Assembly: GCF_025947145.1 (NCBI RefSeq)
Contig: NZ_CP109999.1
Location: 496,001-560,000, forward strand
Origin: Flavobacterium sp. N1994
GTDB taxonomy: Bacteria; Bacteroidota; Bacteroidia; Flavobacteriales; Flavobacteriaceae
Reading direction: 5' to 3'
DNA length: 64,000 nucleotides
Position 1 is the stretch's first letter. The number at the start of each line of letters is the position of its first letter. The notes beneath the pieces were generated by a model. It saw nothing but the letters and a program-made list of their open reading frames with translations, did not search any database and had not been told where the DNA came from. The position numbers and the translations under genes were made by a program. This document shows positions 41,469 to 53,205 of the stretch, in pieces.

Positions 41469-43121
41469 TCAATTCAACAATGCTTTAGCATGATTCATAG
41501 CAGAATCTGAAATCTCTTTTCCTGATAACATTTCAGCAATTTCTATTATTCTTTCATCATTATTTAGTAGTTTCAATTCCGATACCGTGTTTTCTCCTAC
41601 TATTGTTTTGAATACTTTATAATGATTTGCCCCTTTAGCAGCAATTTGAGGTAGATGCGTTATAGCAAAAACCTGCATTGAATGGCTCATTACTTTCATT
41701 ATTTCTCCCATTTTATTAGCAATTTCTCCTGAAACTCCTGTGTCAATTTCATCAAAAATAATGGTTGGCAACTTGGAGTAATTAGATAAAATAGATTTCA
41801 CAGCGAGCATTATTCTTGACATTTCACCTCCTGAAGCCACTTTTTTTAACAATCCAAAATCCGTTCCTTTATTTGCAGAAAATAAAAATTGAAGAGTGTC
41901 TTTTCCGTTATTATGATAATATTCAGAAGGACTAATTGAAATTTCAAATCGAACATTAGGCATTCCTAATTGATTAAGAATCTCGATTAATTTTTGACTT
42001 AAATGGGGAACGGCTTCTCTCCTACTTTGGCTGATTTTAGAAGCTATAGTATCCAACTGGACTTCAAAATCCTTGATATTTATTTCAAGTTGTGCAATTT
42101 CATCTTCTAACGTAGTTACAGAAACCACTTTGTTTTCCAATTCATTTTGAATTTCTAATAATTCTTCAACGCTTAAAACCTGGTGTTTCTTTTGTAATGC
42201 ATATATCTGTTGTAATTTTTGATTGATGAGTTCCATTTTTTCAGGATCGTTGAAAACCATATCAGATTCGCGATTCAATTCTTTAACAATATCATCAAAT
42301 TCGATAACAATAGAGTTTGTTCTTTCAAAAAGAGATTGATATTCAGGTGAAAAATGACCATTTTTTTGCAGTGTCGTTTTGAATTCTTTCAAGTTTTTTA
42401 AAAGTCCAAACTGCTCCTCATTAGCTAATGCTAAAAGTGAAGATAGATTATCTTTAATAAATTCAACATTGTTTAAAGTTTCATAAGTCTTTTCCAAATC
42501 TTCTAACTCACCTGCTTTTAAATTAGCTGACTCTAGTTCTGTATATAAAAATTCATTGTAATCTTTCTCTTTTAAAATGGCAGAAAAGGAACTATTTTTA
42601 GCTTCTAAAATGGATTTTGTCTGGCGGTATTTTTTTAAAGCAGATTGAAATTCTAACAATAATTCTTTATTGTTGGCAATGGCATCAATAATTTTGAATT
42701 GAAATTCTTCCTCAGACAATTCCAAAGTTTGATGTTGTGAATGAATATCAATCAAATAATAACTTAAATCCTGTAATTTTTGAAGGTTTACTGGACTATC
42801 ATTGATGAAGGCTCTAGATTTTCCAGAGGGTAATATTTCTCTACGGATGATGGTTTCATCTTCATAATCTAATTCATTAGATTCGAAAAACCATTTTAAA
42901 TCATATTTCGCTATAGAAAAGTTGGCTTCAACAATACATTTGTCCGATGCGTTTTTAAGGGAAGATAAATCAGCTCGTTTTCCTAAAACTAATCCTAAGG
43001 CCCCTAAAAGTATTGATTTTCCTGCTCCTGTCTCACCTGTTATAATTGAAAACCCACCAGAAAAATTAATGTTTAATTTTTCTATTAACGCAAAATTTTC
43101 AATAGATAACGATGTAATCAT
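41469..43121 (-). CDS. recN: DNA repair protein RecN
   Basis: 550 residues in the SMC-like RecN layout: Walker A GETGAGKS at 29-36, a long coiled-coil middle, the GGEMSRIMLA signature and Walker B TIIFDEIDTGVSG near 460. It acts in double-strand break repair. It follows the DUF4835 gene on the same strand by 41 bp. Confidence 0.96.
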   Translation of the reverse strand: MITSLSIENFALIEKLNINFSGGFSIITGETGAGKSILLGALGLVLGKRADLSSLKNASDKCIVEANFSIAKYDLKWFFESNELDYEDETIIRREILPSGKSRAFINDSPVNLQKLQDLSYYLIDIHSQHQTLELSEEEFQFKIIDAIANNKELLLEFQSALKKYRQTKSILEAKNSSFSAILKEKDYNEFLYTELESANLKAGELEDLEKTYETLNNVEFIKDNLSSLLALANEEQFGLLKNLKEFKTTLQKNGHFSPEYQSLFERTNSIVIEFDDIVKELNRESDMVFNDPEKMELINQKLQQIYALQKKHQVLSVEELLEIQNELENKVVSVTTLEDEIAQLEINIKDFEVQLDTIASKISQSRREAVPHLSQKLIEILNQLGMPNVRFEISISPSEYYHNNGKDTLQFLFSANKGTDFGLLKKVASGGEMSRIMLAVKSILSNYSKLPTIIFDEIDTGVSGEIANKMGEIMKVMSHSMQVFAITHLPQIAAKGANHYKVFKTIVGENTVSELKLLNNDERIIEIAEMLSGKEISDSAMNHAKALLN

Positions 43122-43162
43122 AATCAGGTAATGAAGTAAAATTTAAGTAGTAAATGTACTAA

Positions 43163-44050
43163 TTATAACTTAATTGCTGACCATTTACTTGTGTTGAGAG
43201 GGGATAATTTATTCAAAGTATCAATTGTTTCAGACAATGAAACTTTTGGACCTCCAGATAAAATAGAAACAATTTCATCTACTTTAGCATCAAAAAATAC
43301 TCTGGTTAAAAAAGCATTAGGACGTATAGCATATAACTTTGAGAGTGTAGCAATTGAACTAATCACTTTATCTTTTGAAGCTTTTAAATCGGAGGTCATA
43401 GTATCTAAACCTTCTCTATGATATTGATATAATGCTTCTCTGTAGGCATCATAAGTTCCCGATAAAACATCATTTACTAAATAATATCTATTCTGGTTTC
43501 CATCACCCTGACTCCATCCTTTATAACCTCCTTGTTGAGCAACGGTCATTATTTGTTGTGCCACTTCAAACGATTTGTTACCACTTTTTAAAGAATAAGT
43601 ATCGGCATCAAAACCAAGAATCATATAGCTATAATAGGCTAAAACGGATACTAAATTAGAATCAAAATTAGAGGGATTAAATTGTAAATTCTCATATTCA
43701 ATATAACGAAAACTAAAATCTTTATCGTTATAGTTAAATACTGGAGTAGCATATGTAGAATTAAATACAGGTCTTGTAGATTGTACCTGAAGAGTCGCTG
43801 TAAATTGATTGGAATCGTAACTATTAATTATAACTACCATGGAGCAATTTATCTTTTCATTTGCTTTATACTCCTCTCCTGTCCAATCTGTTTTATTTAC
43901 AAAATCACTTATGGAATTTTTTAAATTTTTAAAAATCTGATTATTAGCTGTTGTAATTTGATCTGAATTGATTTGAACCGTACAATTTAATTGTTGGGCT
44001 TCCACTACTCCTATAAATAACAAAAAAAGAATACTAACTATTTTTTTCAT
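43163..44050 (-). CDS. DUF4835 family secreted protein
   Basis: The 295-residue precursor has a signal peptide (KKIVSILFLLFIGVVEAQ). The body matches DUF4835, a Bacteroidota family found beside coaBC and recN (GGYKGWSQGDGNQNRYYLVN and YHREGLDTM). The role is unknown; an envelope location is likely. Its start lies inside the 3' end of coaBC by 17 bp, which suggests coupled translation. Confidence 0.85.
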   Translation of the reverse strand: MKKIVSILFLLFIGVVEAQQLNCTVQINSDQITTANNQIFKNLKNSISDFVNKTDWTGEEYKANEKINCSMVVIINSYDSNQFTATLQVQSTRPVFNSTYATPVFNYNDKDFSFRYIEYENLQFNPSNFDSNLVSVLAYYSYMILGFDADTYSLKSGNKSFEVAQQIMTVAQQGGYKGWSQGDGNQNRYYLVNDVLSGTYDAYREALYQYHREGLDTMTSDLKASKDKVISSIATLSKLYAIRPNAFLTRVFFDAKVDEIVSILSGGPKVSLSETIDTLNKLSPLNTSKWSAIKL

Positions 44051-45251
44051 AATTTGAAATTACTTTATTCATGATATCATTTGCAACCAATTCTTTCGAT
44101 TTTAAATCCATTGGCTCAATATTAAAATCCTTGTCGATAAAAGTTATTTTATTGGTTGATTTTCCAAAACCAGCCCCTTCATCTTGAAGCGAATTTAAAA
44201 CAATCAAATCTAAGTTTTTTTTCTGAATTTTCGACTTAGCGTTATCAATTTCATTTTCAGTTTCTAATGCAAAGCCAATCAAAAATTGTTTTGTTTTAAT
44301 TTTCCCCAATGAAGCTAATATATCCTGTGTCTTTTCAAGTTCAATAGATAAATCGGCATCTGCTTTTTTTATCTTTTGCTCTGCTACAAATTTGGGTCTA
44401 TAATCTGCAACAGCTGCTGCACAAATAACGACATCCATATCTGTAAAATAGATGTGACAAGCATCATACATTTCTTTAGCCGATGTCACTCGAATTAAAT
44501 TAATAACGGGATTTTTCGGATTTAAGTGTGTAGGTCCTGAAATTAAAAATACGTAAGCACCTAAATCTGCTGCTCTTTCGGCAATATCGAAACCCATCTT
44601 ACCCGAAGAATGATTGCCAATAAAACGAACGGGATCAATAGCTTCATAAGTTGGACCAGCCGTAATCAGAATCTTTTTCCCTTTTAATGGCAATTTGCTT
44701 TCCAAATCTTTTTCGAGAAAATCGATGATGTTTTCAGGTTCTGCCATTCTTCCTTCCCCGGATAATCCGCTGGCAAGTTCACCCGTTTCGGCTGGAATAA
44801 TACTATTTCCGAATTGCTTTAAGGTATGAAAACTGGCTATAGTTGAAGGATGTTTATACATATCCAAATCCATTGCTGGAGCAAAATAAACTGGACATTT
44901 TGCTGATAAATAGGTTGCAATTAAAAGGTTATCGCAATTGCCATTTACCATTTTAGATAATGTATTGGCTGTTGCTGGAGCAATTAGCATCAAATCGGCC
45001 CAAAGTCCTAATTCAACGTGATTGTTCCATTGAGCATTCTCATCTTCTTCGTTATAAAAAGTAGAATGAACTGGGTTTTTTGAAAGGGTTGATAATGTTA
45101 ACGGTGTAACAAAATCCTTAGAAGCAGGTGTCATGATCACTTGGACATGTGCACCTGCTTTTATAAATAACCTAACTAATGTTGCTGTTTTGTATGCGGC
45201 AATTCCTCCGGAAACACCAAGTAGTACTTTTTTACCGCTTAAAACAGACAT
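44034..45251 (-). CDS. coaBC: Phosphopantothenoylcysteine decarboxylase/synthetase CoaBC
   Basis: 405 residues. The CoaC half is an FMN flavoprotein (GVSGGIAAYKT, HVELGLWADLMLIAPATANT, PAMDLDMYKHPS), and the CoaB half has ITAGPTYEAIDPVRFIGN and SGKMG. It makes 4'-phosphopantetheine in coenzyme A synthesis. It is in a conserved bamD-rpoZ-coaBC-DUF4835-recN order, 5 bp from rpoZ. Confidence 0.96.
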   Translation of the reverse strand: MSVLSGKKVLLGVSGGIAAYKTATLVRLFIKAGAHVQVIMTPASKDFVTPLTLSTLSKNPVHSTFYNEEDENAQWNNHVELGLWADLMLIAPATANTLSKMVNGNCDNLLIATYLSAKCPVYFAPAMDLDMYKHPSTIASFHTLKQFGNSIIPAETGELASGLSGEGRMAEPENIIDFLEKDLESKLPLKGKKILITAGPTYEAIDPVRFIGNHSSGKMGFDIAERAADLGAYVFLISGPTHLNPKNPVINLIRVTSAKEMYDACHIYFTDMDVVICAAAVADYRPKFVAEQKIKKADADLSIELEKTQDILASLGKIKTKQFLIGFALETENEIDNAKSKIQKKNLDLIVLNSLQDEGAGFGKSTNKITFIDKDFNIEPMDLKSKELVANDIMNKVISNYEKNS

Positions 45252-45256
45252 CTTAA

Positions 45257-45577
45257 TTAGTCTTTTGTAGTGTCTCTGTAGTAAATTTTATCATCAAGCC
45301 ATTCTTGAACAGCCAATGCATGTGGTTTTGGCAATTTTTCGTAGTATTTAGAAACTTCGATTTGCTCTTTGTTTTCAAAGATTTCTTCAAGACTATCATT
45401 GTAAGTAGCAAACTCTTCTAATTTTTCGGTTAATTCTTTTTTGATTTCAGAATTAATTTGATTTGCTCTTTTAGCCATTATTGTTATTGCTTCGTAAACA
45501 TTACCAGTACGCTCTTCAATAACAGTTTTGTTGTATGTAATTGTATTTACTGGTGCATTCGTCTTTTTTAAATCCAT
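45257..45577 (-). CDS. rpoZ: RNA polymerase omega subunit family protein
   Basis: 106 residues. The omega-like core is NVYEAITIMAKRANQINSEI. The Bacteroidota form is longer and more divergent than the E. coli protein and ends with a PHALAVQEWLDDKIYY tail. It helps assemble RNA polymerase. It is 6 bp from bamD in the same transcript. Confidence 0.88.
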   Translation of the reverse strand: MDLKKTNAPVNTITYNKTVIEERTGNVYEAITIMAKRANQINSEIKKELTEKLEEFATYNDSLEEIFENKEQIEVSKYYEKLPKPHALAVQEWLDDKIYYRDTTKD

Positions 45578-45583
45578 GACTTT

Positions 45584-46378
45584 TTATTTAGAAAATTGTT
45601 TTAAATCGTTATCAATCTTGGCTAACATTTCGTCAGCTTTTGCTTTATATTCAGTATCAGCTTTAAATTTCATTAAATTTTGATAAGCTACTTTAGCGCT
45701 TTCAAGTCTTTCTTTCATTTTTGAAGGAATACTATTAATAGCTAATAAATAGGCAGAGTCCAATTTGTAATACAATGCTTTTTCTTTAAATGGCGTACCA
45801 GGGTAATTAATAATAAAATTATCAAAAGCTACCATAGCGGCTTTATAGTCGGAAATAGTATTGTAAATTTTAGCATTTTCAAATGCTTTTTTCTCTAGTT
45901 TTTCTCTCAATCCTTTTACTAGAGTATTAGCTTCTGTTAGATTATTTCCATTGGGATAACTATCAATATAATTCTGAAGTTTATCAATAGCTTTGTTGGT
46001 TTCTGTTTGATCTAAACTATAAACTGGAGACAAAAAAGTAAATGATTTAGCTCCTAAAAACGAAGTTTCTTCTATTTTTTCACTTTTTGGATAACTGGCA
46101 ACAAAGCTCTCGAACTGATACCCAGCTAAATAATATTGTTTCGTTTTATATAAGGATTGTGCATACATATAAAACATTTTCTCAGCAGAAGGTTTTCCTT
46201 TATATGCTGGAGCAATTTGTTCAAAAAGACGAATAGCTTTACCATATTTTTTCGTTTCGTACATTTTGGTGGCCGAAGCAAATTTAACAGCAACATCTTC
46301 TGATTTTAATGCTTTTTGATAATCACTACAAGAAGTTAAAAATACAATTACAGCAAATAGGGCTAGAATTTTTTTCAT
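45584..46378 (-). CDS. bamD: Outer-membrane assembly lipoprotein BamD
   Basis: A 264-residue lipoprotein precursor with a lipobox ending FLTSC (Cys17). TPR helices follow, with motifs KYGKAIRLFEQIAPAYKGKP and YPKSEKIEETSFLGAK. It works with BamA to insert beta-barrels into the outer membrane. It heads the bamD-rpoZ-coaBC-DUF4835 unit and has a clear promoter upstream. Confidence 0.94.
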   Translation of the reverse strand: MKKILALFAVIVFLTSCSDYQKALKSEDVAVKFASATKMYETKKYGKAIRLFEQIAPAYKGKPSAEKMFYMYAQSLYKTKQYYLAGYQFESFVASYPKSEKIEETSFLGAKSFTFLSPVYSLDQTETNKAIDKLQNYIDSYPNGNNLTEANTLVKGLREKLEKKAFENAKIYNTISDYKAAMVAFDNFIINYPGTPFKEKALYYKLDSAYLLAINSIPSKMKERLESAKVAYQNLMKFKADTEYKAKADEMLAKIDNDLKQFSK

Positions 46379-46433
46379 TTTTTTATTTAATTCAGCTGAT
46401 TTTAAACGGATTTGGTGTTTAAAAAATCAACTG

Positions 46434-46463
46434 CAAATTTAGTTATTAATTATTGATTACAAA
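46434..46463 (-). promoter_or_regulatory. Promoter of the bamD unit
   Basis: On the minus strand TTTG (46460-46463), 18 bp, TAAATTTG (46434-46441), about 55 bp before the bamD ATG. It is among the clearest promoters in the window. Confidence 0.8.
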
Positions 46464-46487
46464 ATATTTTTTTGTCCTTCAAATAAT

Positions 46488-47372
46488 CTACATTTTTGAA
46501 ATTTTAGTACTGAAATTATGAATGCGATTTGCTAAATCTTCATTCACATTTACTAATGGTAGTCGAACTGTATTCTCTGACAACCCCAATGATGTAAAGA
46601 CTTCTTTAATTCCTGCTGGGTTTCCTTGTTCAAATATTAGGTCAATACAATCTGCCAAAAGATAATGCAATTTATAAGCATCATCCACTTTTTTGTTTAA
46701 TCCAAGATGAACCATTTCTGAAAATTGTTTTGGAAAACCTTCTGCAATGACCGAAATAACGCCAGACCCGCCTGCTAAAATCATTGGTAAAGTTATCATA
46801 TCATCACCTGAAATTACTAAAAAGCCTTTGGGCTTGTCTTGTATCAATTTCATAGCTTGAACAATATCACCTGCAGCTTCTTTAACAGCAACAATATTTT
46901 TAAAATCATTGGCTAATCTTATAATAGTTGATGGCAACATATTACTTGAGGTCCTACCAGGAACATTATATAAAATTACTGGAAGTGGTGAAGCTTCTGC
47001 GATGGCTTTAAAGTGTTGGTAAATACCTTCTTGTGTTGGTTTATTGTAATAAGGTGAAACAGAAAGGATGGCAACAAAATCTGAAAAATTTCTTGATTTT
47101 AATTCTTCAACAACTTCATGAGTGTTATTACTCCCTACTCCAAGAACTAATGGCAATCTTCCTTTATTAGCATCAACAATAGTTTCTATGACTAATTCTT
47201 TTTCAGATTTTGAAAGGGTTGCAGTTTCTGCAGTAGTTCCAAGAACGACTAAATAATCAATTCCATTATCAATCTGAAAATTCACTATAGCTTTTAAAGC
47301 CTCAACATCTACAGAAAAATCTTTTTTGAATGGTGTAACAAGCGCAACTCCAGTTCCTATTAATGATTGCAT
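46488..47372 (-). CDS. dapA: 4-hydroxy-tetrahydrodipicolinate synthase
   Basis: 294 residues, a TIM-barrel aldolase. Lys164 (VAVKEAAGD) forms the pyruvate Schiff base, Tyr135 (LYNVPGRT) is the proton relay and GTTAETATL the pyruvate-binding loop. It makes the first committed intermediate of lysine and meso-diaminopimelate synthesis. The DUF6913 gene ends 1 bp upstream. Confidence 0.96.
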   Translation of the reverse strand: MQSLIGTGVALVTPFKKDFSVDVEALKAIVNFQIDNGIDYLVVLGTTAETATLSKSEKELVIETIVDANKGRLPLVLGVGSNNTHEVVEELKSRNFSDFVAILSVSPYYNKPTQEGIYQHFKAIAEASPLPVILYNVPGRTSSNMLPSTIIRLANDFKNIVAVKEAAGDIVQAMKLIQDKPKGFLVISGDDMITLPMILAGGSGVISVIAEGFPKQFSEMVHLGLNKKVDDAYKLHYLLADCIDLIFEQGNPAGIKEVFTSLGLSENTVRLPLVNVNEDLANRIHNFSTKISKM

Positions 47373-47373
47373 G

Positions 47374-47892
47374 TTATATTTTGTTTAGAATTTTTAAATA
47401 TTTGAATAACTCATCCGTGAATACTTTATAGTTTTCCGCATTGGTATTAATCATAAAATGATTCAATCGCTTGTCAACAGCTGAAAAACCAACTTTAAAG
47501 CTTGCTTTGGACAAGTGCGAAACTAATAGTAAAGCTACCTTTTCGGTATCGTAATAATTGATTAATAAATCGAAAGGTTGTTTAACAAATTCTTTCACTT
47601 CTTTCTTATCAACAGTTCCTCTCCAACTCAAATCTTTGTTACTAAAGACAGGATAGTCAAAAGTTTCATTCTTTTTAATTTTGTCTTTATAAACTAGAAT
47701 TTTAATTTCATTTTCGACTATTCCGTTTTGAATCAACTCCTGAACTAAGGCTTCTTTCTCATAAAAATAGCTTTCGTCAAATATAATCCCAACGGTAGTG
47801 ATTACTTTATCGGAAGCTAAATGTTTAACATTGGATAAACTATTTTTAACTATTTTTTTTGTTGAAAAATCCTTGAAGTAATTTAAAAACAT
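47374..47892 (-). CDS. DUF6913 family protein
   Basis: 172 residues, cytoplasmic, mixed alpha/beta, resembling a Flavobacteriia family (DUF6913) that sits next to dapA. The conserved-looking part is [20 protein letters not shown]. No function is established. It is cotranscribed with dapA. A TAAATTTG -7 element (47912-47919, minus) precedes its ATG. Confidence 0.72.
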   Translation of the reverse strand: MFLNYFKDFSTKKIVKNSLSNVKHLASDKVITTVGIIFDESYFYEKEALVQELIQNGIVENEIKILVYKDKIKKNETFDYPVFSNKDLSWRGTVDKKEVKEFVKQPFDLLINYYDTEKVALLLVSHLSKASFKVGFSAVDKRLNHFMINTNAENYKVFTDELFKYLKILNKI

Positions 47893-47928
47893 ACTACTTT
47901 TACTTGAATTACAAATTTACTAAAATTA

Positions 47929-48717
47929 GTGCCAAAAGCGATGGTAAAACTAAAAAACTATAACGGTGTAGTAAAACATTTTGTTTTATTATTAACATTT
48001 GCGGCTGTTATTTCTTGTGCCGAAAAAAAAATCACCTTAAACAAAATTGAAGGCAAAGAAATTGGAATTACCGATAAAAATGGTGAAGTTGCTGAGCTTG
48101 AAAACTTTATAAAACCCTATCGAGCCAAAATCGACACCGACCTGAATACTGTTTTATCCTACGCCCCCGAGACGATAGATAAATCTGGAGAGTGGCAAAC
48201 CCCAATGGGAAACTTTTTAGCGGACATTACATTCGAAAAGTCTAACAAAGTATTTCAATTAAGAGAAAAAAAATCGATTGACATTTGCTTAATGAATCAT
48301 GGTGGAATACGAACCATAATTCCTAAAGGAAATGTTTCTGCTCGTAATGCATTTGAAATAATGCCTTTTGAAAATACCGCTGTAGTAGTTGCACTCAAGG
48401 AAGAACAGATTTTAGAAATAGTTAATTATATCATTGCCGAAAAAAAGCCACATCCATTGAAAGGAATGACTTTTACTATTGACAAAAACAATCAACCCAA
48501 GAATATATTGGTAGGTGGAAATCCATTAGATACTAACAAAATATATTATGTTGCCACATCGGATTATTTGTCCTACGGAAATGATAATATGTTATTCTTC
48601 AAAAAGGGAATTGAAAAATATAGTTTAGACTATAAGCTTAGAAATATTATCATCGATTATTTTAAAGAAAACAAAACTATCATAGCCAACAAGGATATTA
48701 GAATTACCAAAGAATAG
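47929..48717 (+). CDS. 5'-nucleotidase C-terminal domain lipoprotein
   Basis: 262 residues. The signal leads to a lipobox (FAAVISC); an ATG at 47941 gives an equally good signal. The body is the substrate-binding half of UshA-type 5'-nucleotidases (GEWQTPMGNFLADI, NHGGIRT, MPFENTAVV and YYVATSDYLSYGNDN). The catalytic half is the next gene, 4 bp downstream. The pair likely hydrolyses nucleotides or sugar nucleotides outside the inner membrane. Confidence 0.88.
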   Translation: MPKAMVKLKNYNGVVKHFVLLLTFAAVISCAEKKITLNKIEGKEIGITDKNGEVAELENFIKPYRAKIDTDLNTVLSYAPETIDKSGEWQTPMGNFLADITFEKSNKVFQLREKKSIDICLMNHGGIRTIIPKGNVSARNAFEIMPFENTAVVVALKEEQILEIVNYIIAEKKPHPLKGMTFTIDKNNQPKNILVGGNPLDTNKIYYVATSDYLSYGNDNMLFFKKGIEKYSLDYKLRNIIIDYFKENKTIIANKDIRITKE

Positions 48718-48721
48718 CATC

Positions 48722-49639
48722 ATGAAAAGAAGAGATTTTATACAAAGAACAGCTGCAAGTTCCCTTTTATTTGGACTTGGAGGTTTATCGTTGAGTAGTT
48801 TTAAAGTTAATGAATCTAATAGATTGACAATACTTCATACTAATGATGTTCACAGTTATATTGACCCGTTTCCACCAAATCATCCAAAGAATCCTAATAT
48901 GGGGGGAGTTGCTAGAAGAGCAGCTTTAATTGAATCTATTCGAAAGGAAAATCCAAATGTATTGTTACTTGATGCAGGTGATATTTTTCAAGGAACTCCT
49001 TATTTTAATTATTATGGTGGTGAATTGGAATTCAAATTGATGAGCATGATGAAATATGATTTGGCAACAATTGGCAATCATGATTTTGACAACAGTATTG
49101 ATGGATTATATGCTCAATTACCTAATGCTAATTTTGAGTTTGTTTCGGCTAATTATGATTTTAAAAACACCATTATGGATGGCCATGTAAAACCTTATAA
49201 AATATTCCATAAAAACGGAATCAAAGTAGGCGTTTTTGGACTTGGTGTAGGTTTAGAAGGTCTTGTTGACAAAAAGAATTATAAAGAAACGGTCTACAAT
49301 GATCCTGTTGGTATATCGCAAGACATGGCTCGGATTTTGAAACATGATAAGAAATGTGATTTGGTAATTTGTTTGTCTCACATTGGATACAAATACAAAG
49401 ATGAACCAGACAAAATTTGCGATGTTAAATTAGCTACTTTAACTAAAGATATTGACTTAATTATTGGAGGACATACTCATACCTTCCTTGACAAACCCAC
49501 CATCTTGACAAATGCTGATGGCAAAGAAGTTTTGGTAAACCAAGTGGGATGCTATGGTGTAAACCTAGGTAGAATTGATTTTTATTTTGATAATGATAAG
49601 ACTAAACTAGCCTCAGGAAAGTCCATTATTGTGGTTTGA
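48722..49639 (+). CDS. 5'-nucleotidase catalytic (metallophosphoesterase) domain protein, Tat-exported
   Basis: 305 residues. The N-terminus MKRRDFIQ plus a hydrophobic stretch is a twin-arginine signal. Metal-binding motifs are complete: Asp42 and His44 (HTNDVH), GDIFQG, GNHDFDN and GGHTHTF. It is the catalytic half of a UshA-like enzyme whose binding half is encoded just upstream. Its 3' end overlaps the convergent membrane gene by 27 bp. Confidence 0.9.
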   Translation: MKRRDFIQRTAASSLLFGLGGLSLSSFKVNESNRLTILHTNDVHSYIDPFPPNHPKNPNMGGVARRAALIESIRKENPNVLLLDAGDIFQGTPYFNYYGGELEFKLMSMMKYDLATIGNHDFDNSIDGLYAQLPNANFEFVSANYDFKNTIMDGHVKPYKIFHKNGIKVGVFGLGVGLEGLVDKKNYKETVYNDPVGISQDMARILKHDKKCDLVICLSHIGYKYKDEPDKICDVKLATLTKDIDLIIGGHTHTFLDKPTILTNADGKEVLVNQVGCYGVNLGRIDFYFDNDKTKLASGKSIIVV

Positions 49640-50323
49640 TTTTTCTGCTGTTACGACATATTTGTAAAAGGAGTAAAAGGCCAACGCATTAAGTGTCATT
49701 GCTGTTGGTCTAAAAAAGTCTTCAAATTCATTAGTTAAAAAATATTTTTCTACAAAAATCACAAACTGCAACATTACAAAAAGTAAGGCGCTGATTAACA
49801 AAATAGAATTCTGTTTGTTATCATTCATAACATAACTCGAAAGTGCTATTCCTGTAAGCACTGATATTAGGATATTTTGAACTATGATGATGTAAAAACT
49901 ATTTTGTGGAATTTCTGGTGTTTCTGAAAACAAGTAAAAGAAGATCAGTAAGAACGGAGAAGTTGCAATTATTACTGGAATATAATCTATAACTTTTTGT
50001 AATGAAAAGATAAGGTAGATAGTAATTATACGATGCAAGGTAAAGACTATTATACCATAAAACAAGAACATCGGAGTATCTGGAATAAAAAGTATATTCG
50101 TTAATGAAGACAGTAGCAATGCTATTATAAATAAAATGTTTTTTCTATCTGAATCTAGGCAATAAATCACAATTAAAAACAAAGGCAATAATGGTTTAAG
50201 TGAACATATAATAGGTTTGTTAACCAAATACTCAGCTAAAACTTCAAAAATTGCTATCACAAAATAGCATATTGTTAAGGTGTTTGTTATGTTTGTTTTC
50301 TTCAGCATTGATACTAAATTCAA
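49613..50323 (-). CDS. YhhN-like membrane protein, copy A
   Basis: 236 residues with about eight membrane helices. KPLLPLFLIVIYC and the next helix resemble YhhN/TMEM86 lysoplasmalogenase proteins. The helix 3 motif, usually with a GD pair, reads SLTN here (Asn76). It is 3 bp from the related gene upstream, so this is a tandem pair. Catalytic activity is doubtful. The ATG at 50308 (MLKK) is an alternative start. Confidence 0.7.
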   Translation of the reverse strand: MNLVSMLKKTNITNTLTICYFVIAIFEVLAEYLVNKPIICSLKPLLPLFLIVIYCLDSDRKNILFIIALLLSSLTNILFIPDTPMFLFYGIIVFTLHRIITIYLIFSLQKVIDYIPVIIATSPFLLIFFYLFSETPEIPQNSFYIIIVQNILISVLTGIALSSYVMNDNKQNSILLISALLFVMLQFVIFVEKYFLTNEFEDFFRPTAMTLNALAFYSFYKYVVTAEKSNHNNGLS

Positions 50324-50326
50324 GAG

Positions 50327-51055
50327 TTAACAATTTTCTGTTAAACTATTGGCAATTTCATATTTATATTTTTTCTTTTCGGTGTGTAGCATATATTTTG
50401 TCAATAAAAATTGACCAAAAACAAATAACAACATGGCAACAGCTTGAAACAAATTAGCTTCGCCATAATAGAATTTCATAAGAAATATAAATTGATTAAA
50501 AGTCATTAAGATGGTACTTAAAAACAATAAAGTATTTGATTTATTTGATACCATAATGTAGTTTCCTAGGCTAAATCCACCTAAAAATATAGTAAATACA
50601 CCTTGTATTAAAAATAAATAAACATTTTCCCCTAAAGTATTATAAGTAAAAAAAGTCACTGACAGATAGATAAATATAAAAGGTAATGAACCAATAATTA
50701 AAGGAATTGAATTAGGCATATTAACTTTATTAACAATAATATAGATGATTAAAACCCTATATATTAAAAAGAAAAAAACACCTAAAACTATTAATTGAAA
50801 TGTGTTTTGAATAAAAATTATATTAGCAATCCAATTAAATAATAATGCAACGATAAATGGAATGTTGATTCTTTTTGAACGCTTCAGATAATAGAGTGTT
50901 AGCAGTGGTAATATAAGGGGCTTTGTTAACCAAATCAACACCTTATTAGCATCATATTCTGCTATGATTTCAATAATGGAAATAATAAAAAAAGTAGACA
51001 ATAATAAAATTGTCAAAGTGTCTTTTTTCCATATATCTAAATACATACTTTTCAT
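50327..51055 (-). CDS. YhhN-like membrane protein, copy B
   Basis: 242 residues with about eight membrane helices and the same layout as copy A: KPLILPLLTLYYLKRS then IVALLFNWIANIIFI, where the usual acidic residue is Asn78. Copies A and B are clearly related but diverged. An ATG at 51046 would shorten it by three residues. Function unknown; both are inner-membrane proteins. Confidence 0.7.
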   Translation of the reverse strand: MKSMYLDIWKKDTLTILLLSTFFIISIIEIIAEYDANKVLIWLTKPLILPLLTLYYLKRSKRINIPFIVALLFNWIANIIFIQNTFQLIVLGVFFFLIYRVLIIYIIVNKVNMPNSIPLIIGSLPFIFIYLSVTFFTYNTLGENVYLFLIQGVFTIFLGGFSLGNYIMVSNKSNTLLFLSTILMTFNQFIFLMKFYYGEANLFQAVAMLLFVFGQFLLTKYMLHTEKKKYKYEIANSLTENC

Positions 51056-51134
51056 TCTCTTTATTTTGCTTTAATTGTGTATATAAAAATAAGTTAAAAA
51101 AAATAAACAAATACAACTCTTTGTTTTTATTTGG

Positions 51135-53144
<2,010 letters not shown>

Positions 53145-53205
53145 CTATAATAGTTGCAAATTGTGTGCACTAAAATAGCCAATATTTTTTGAAAAGGAAT
53201 AAACT

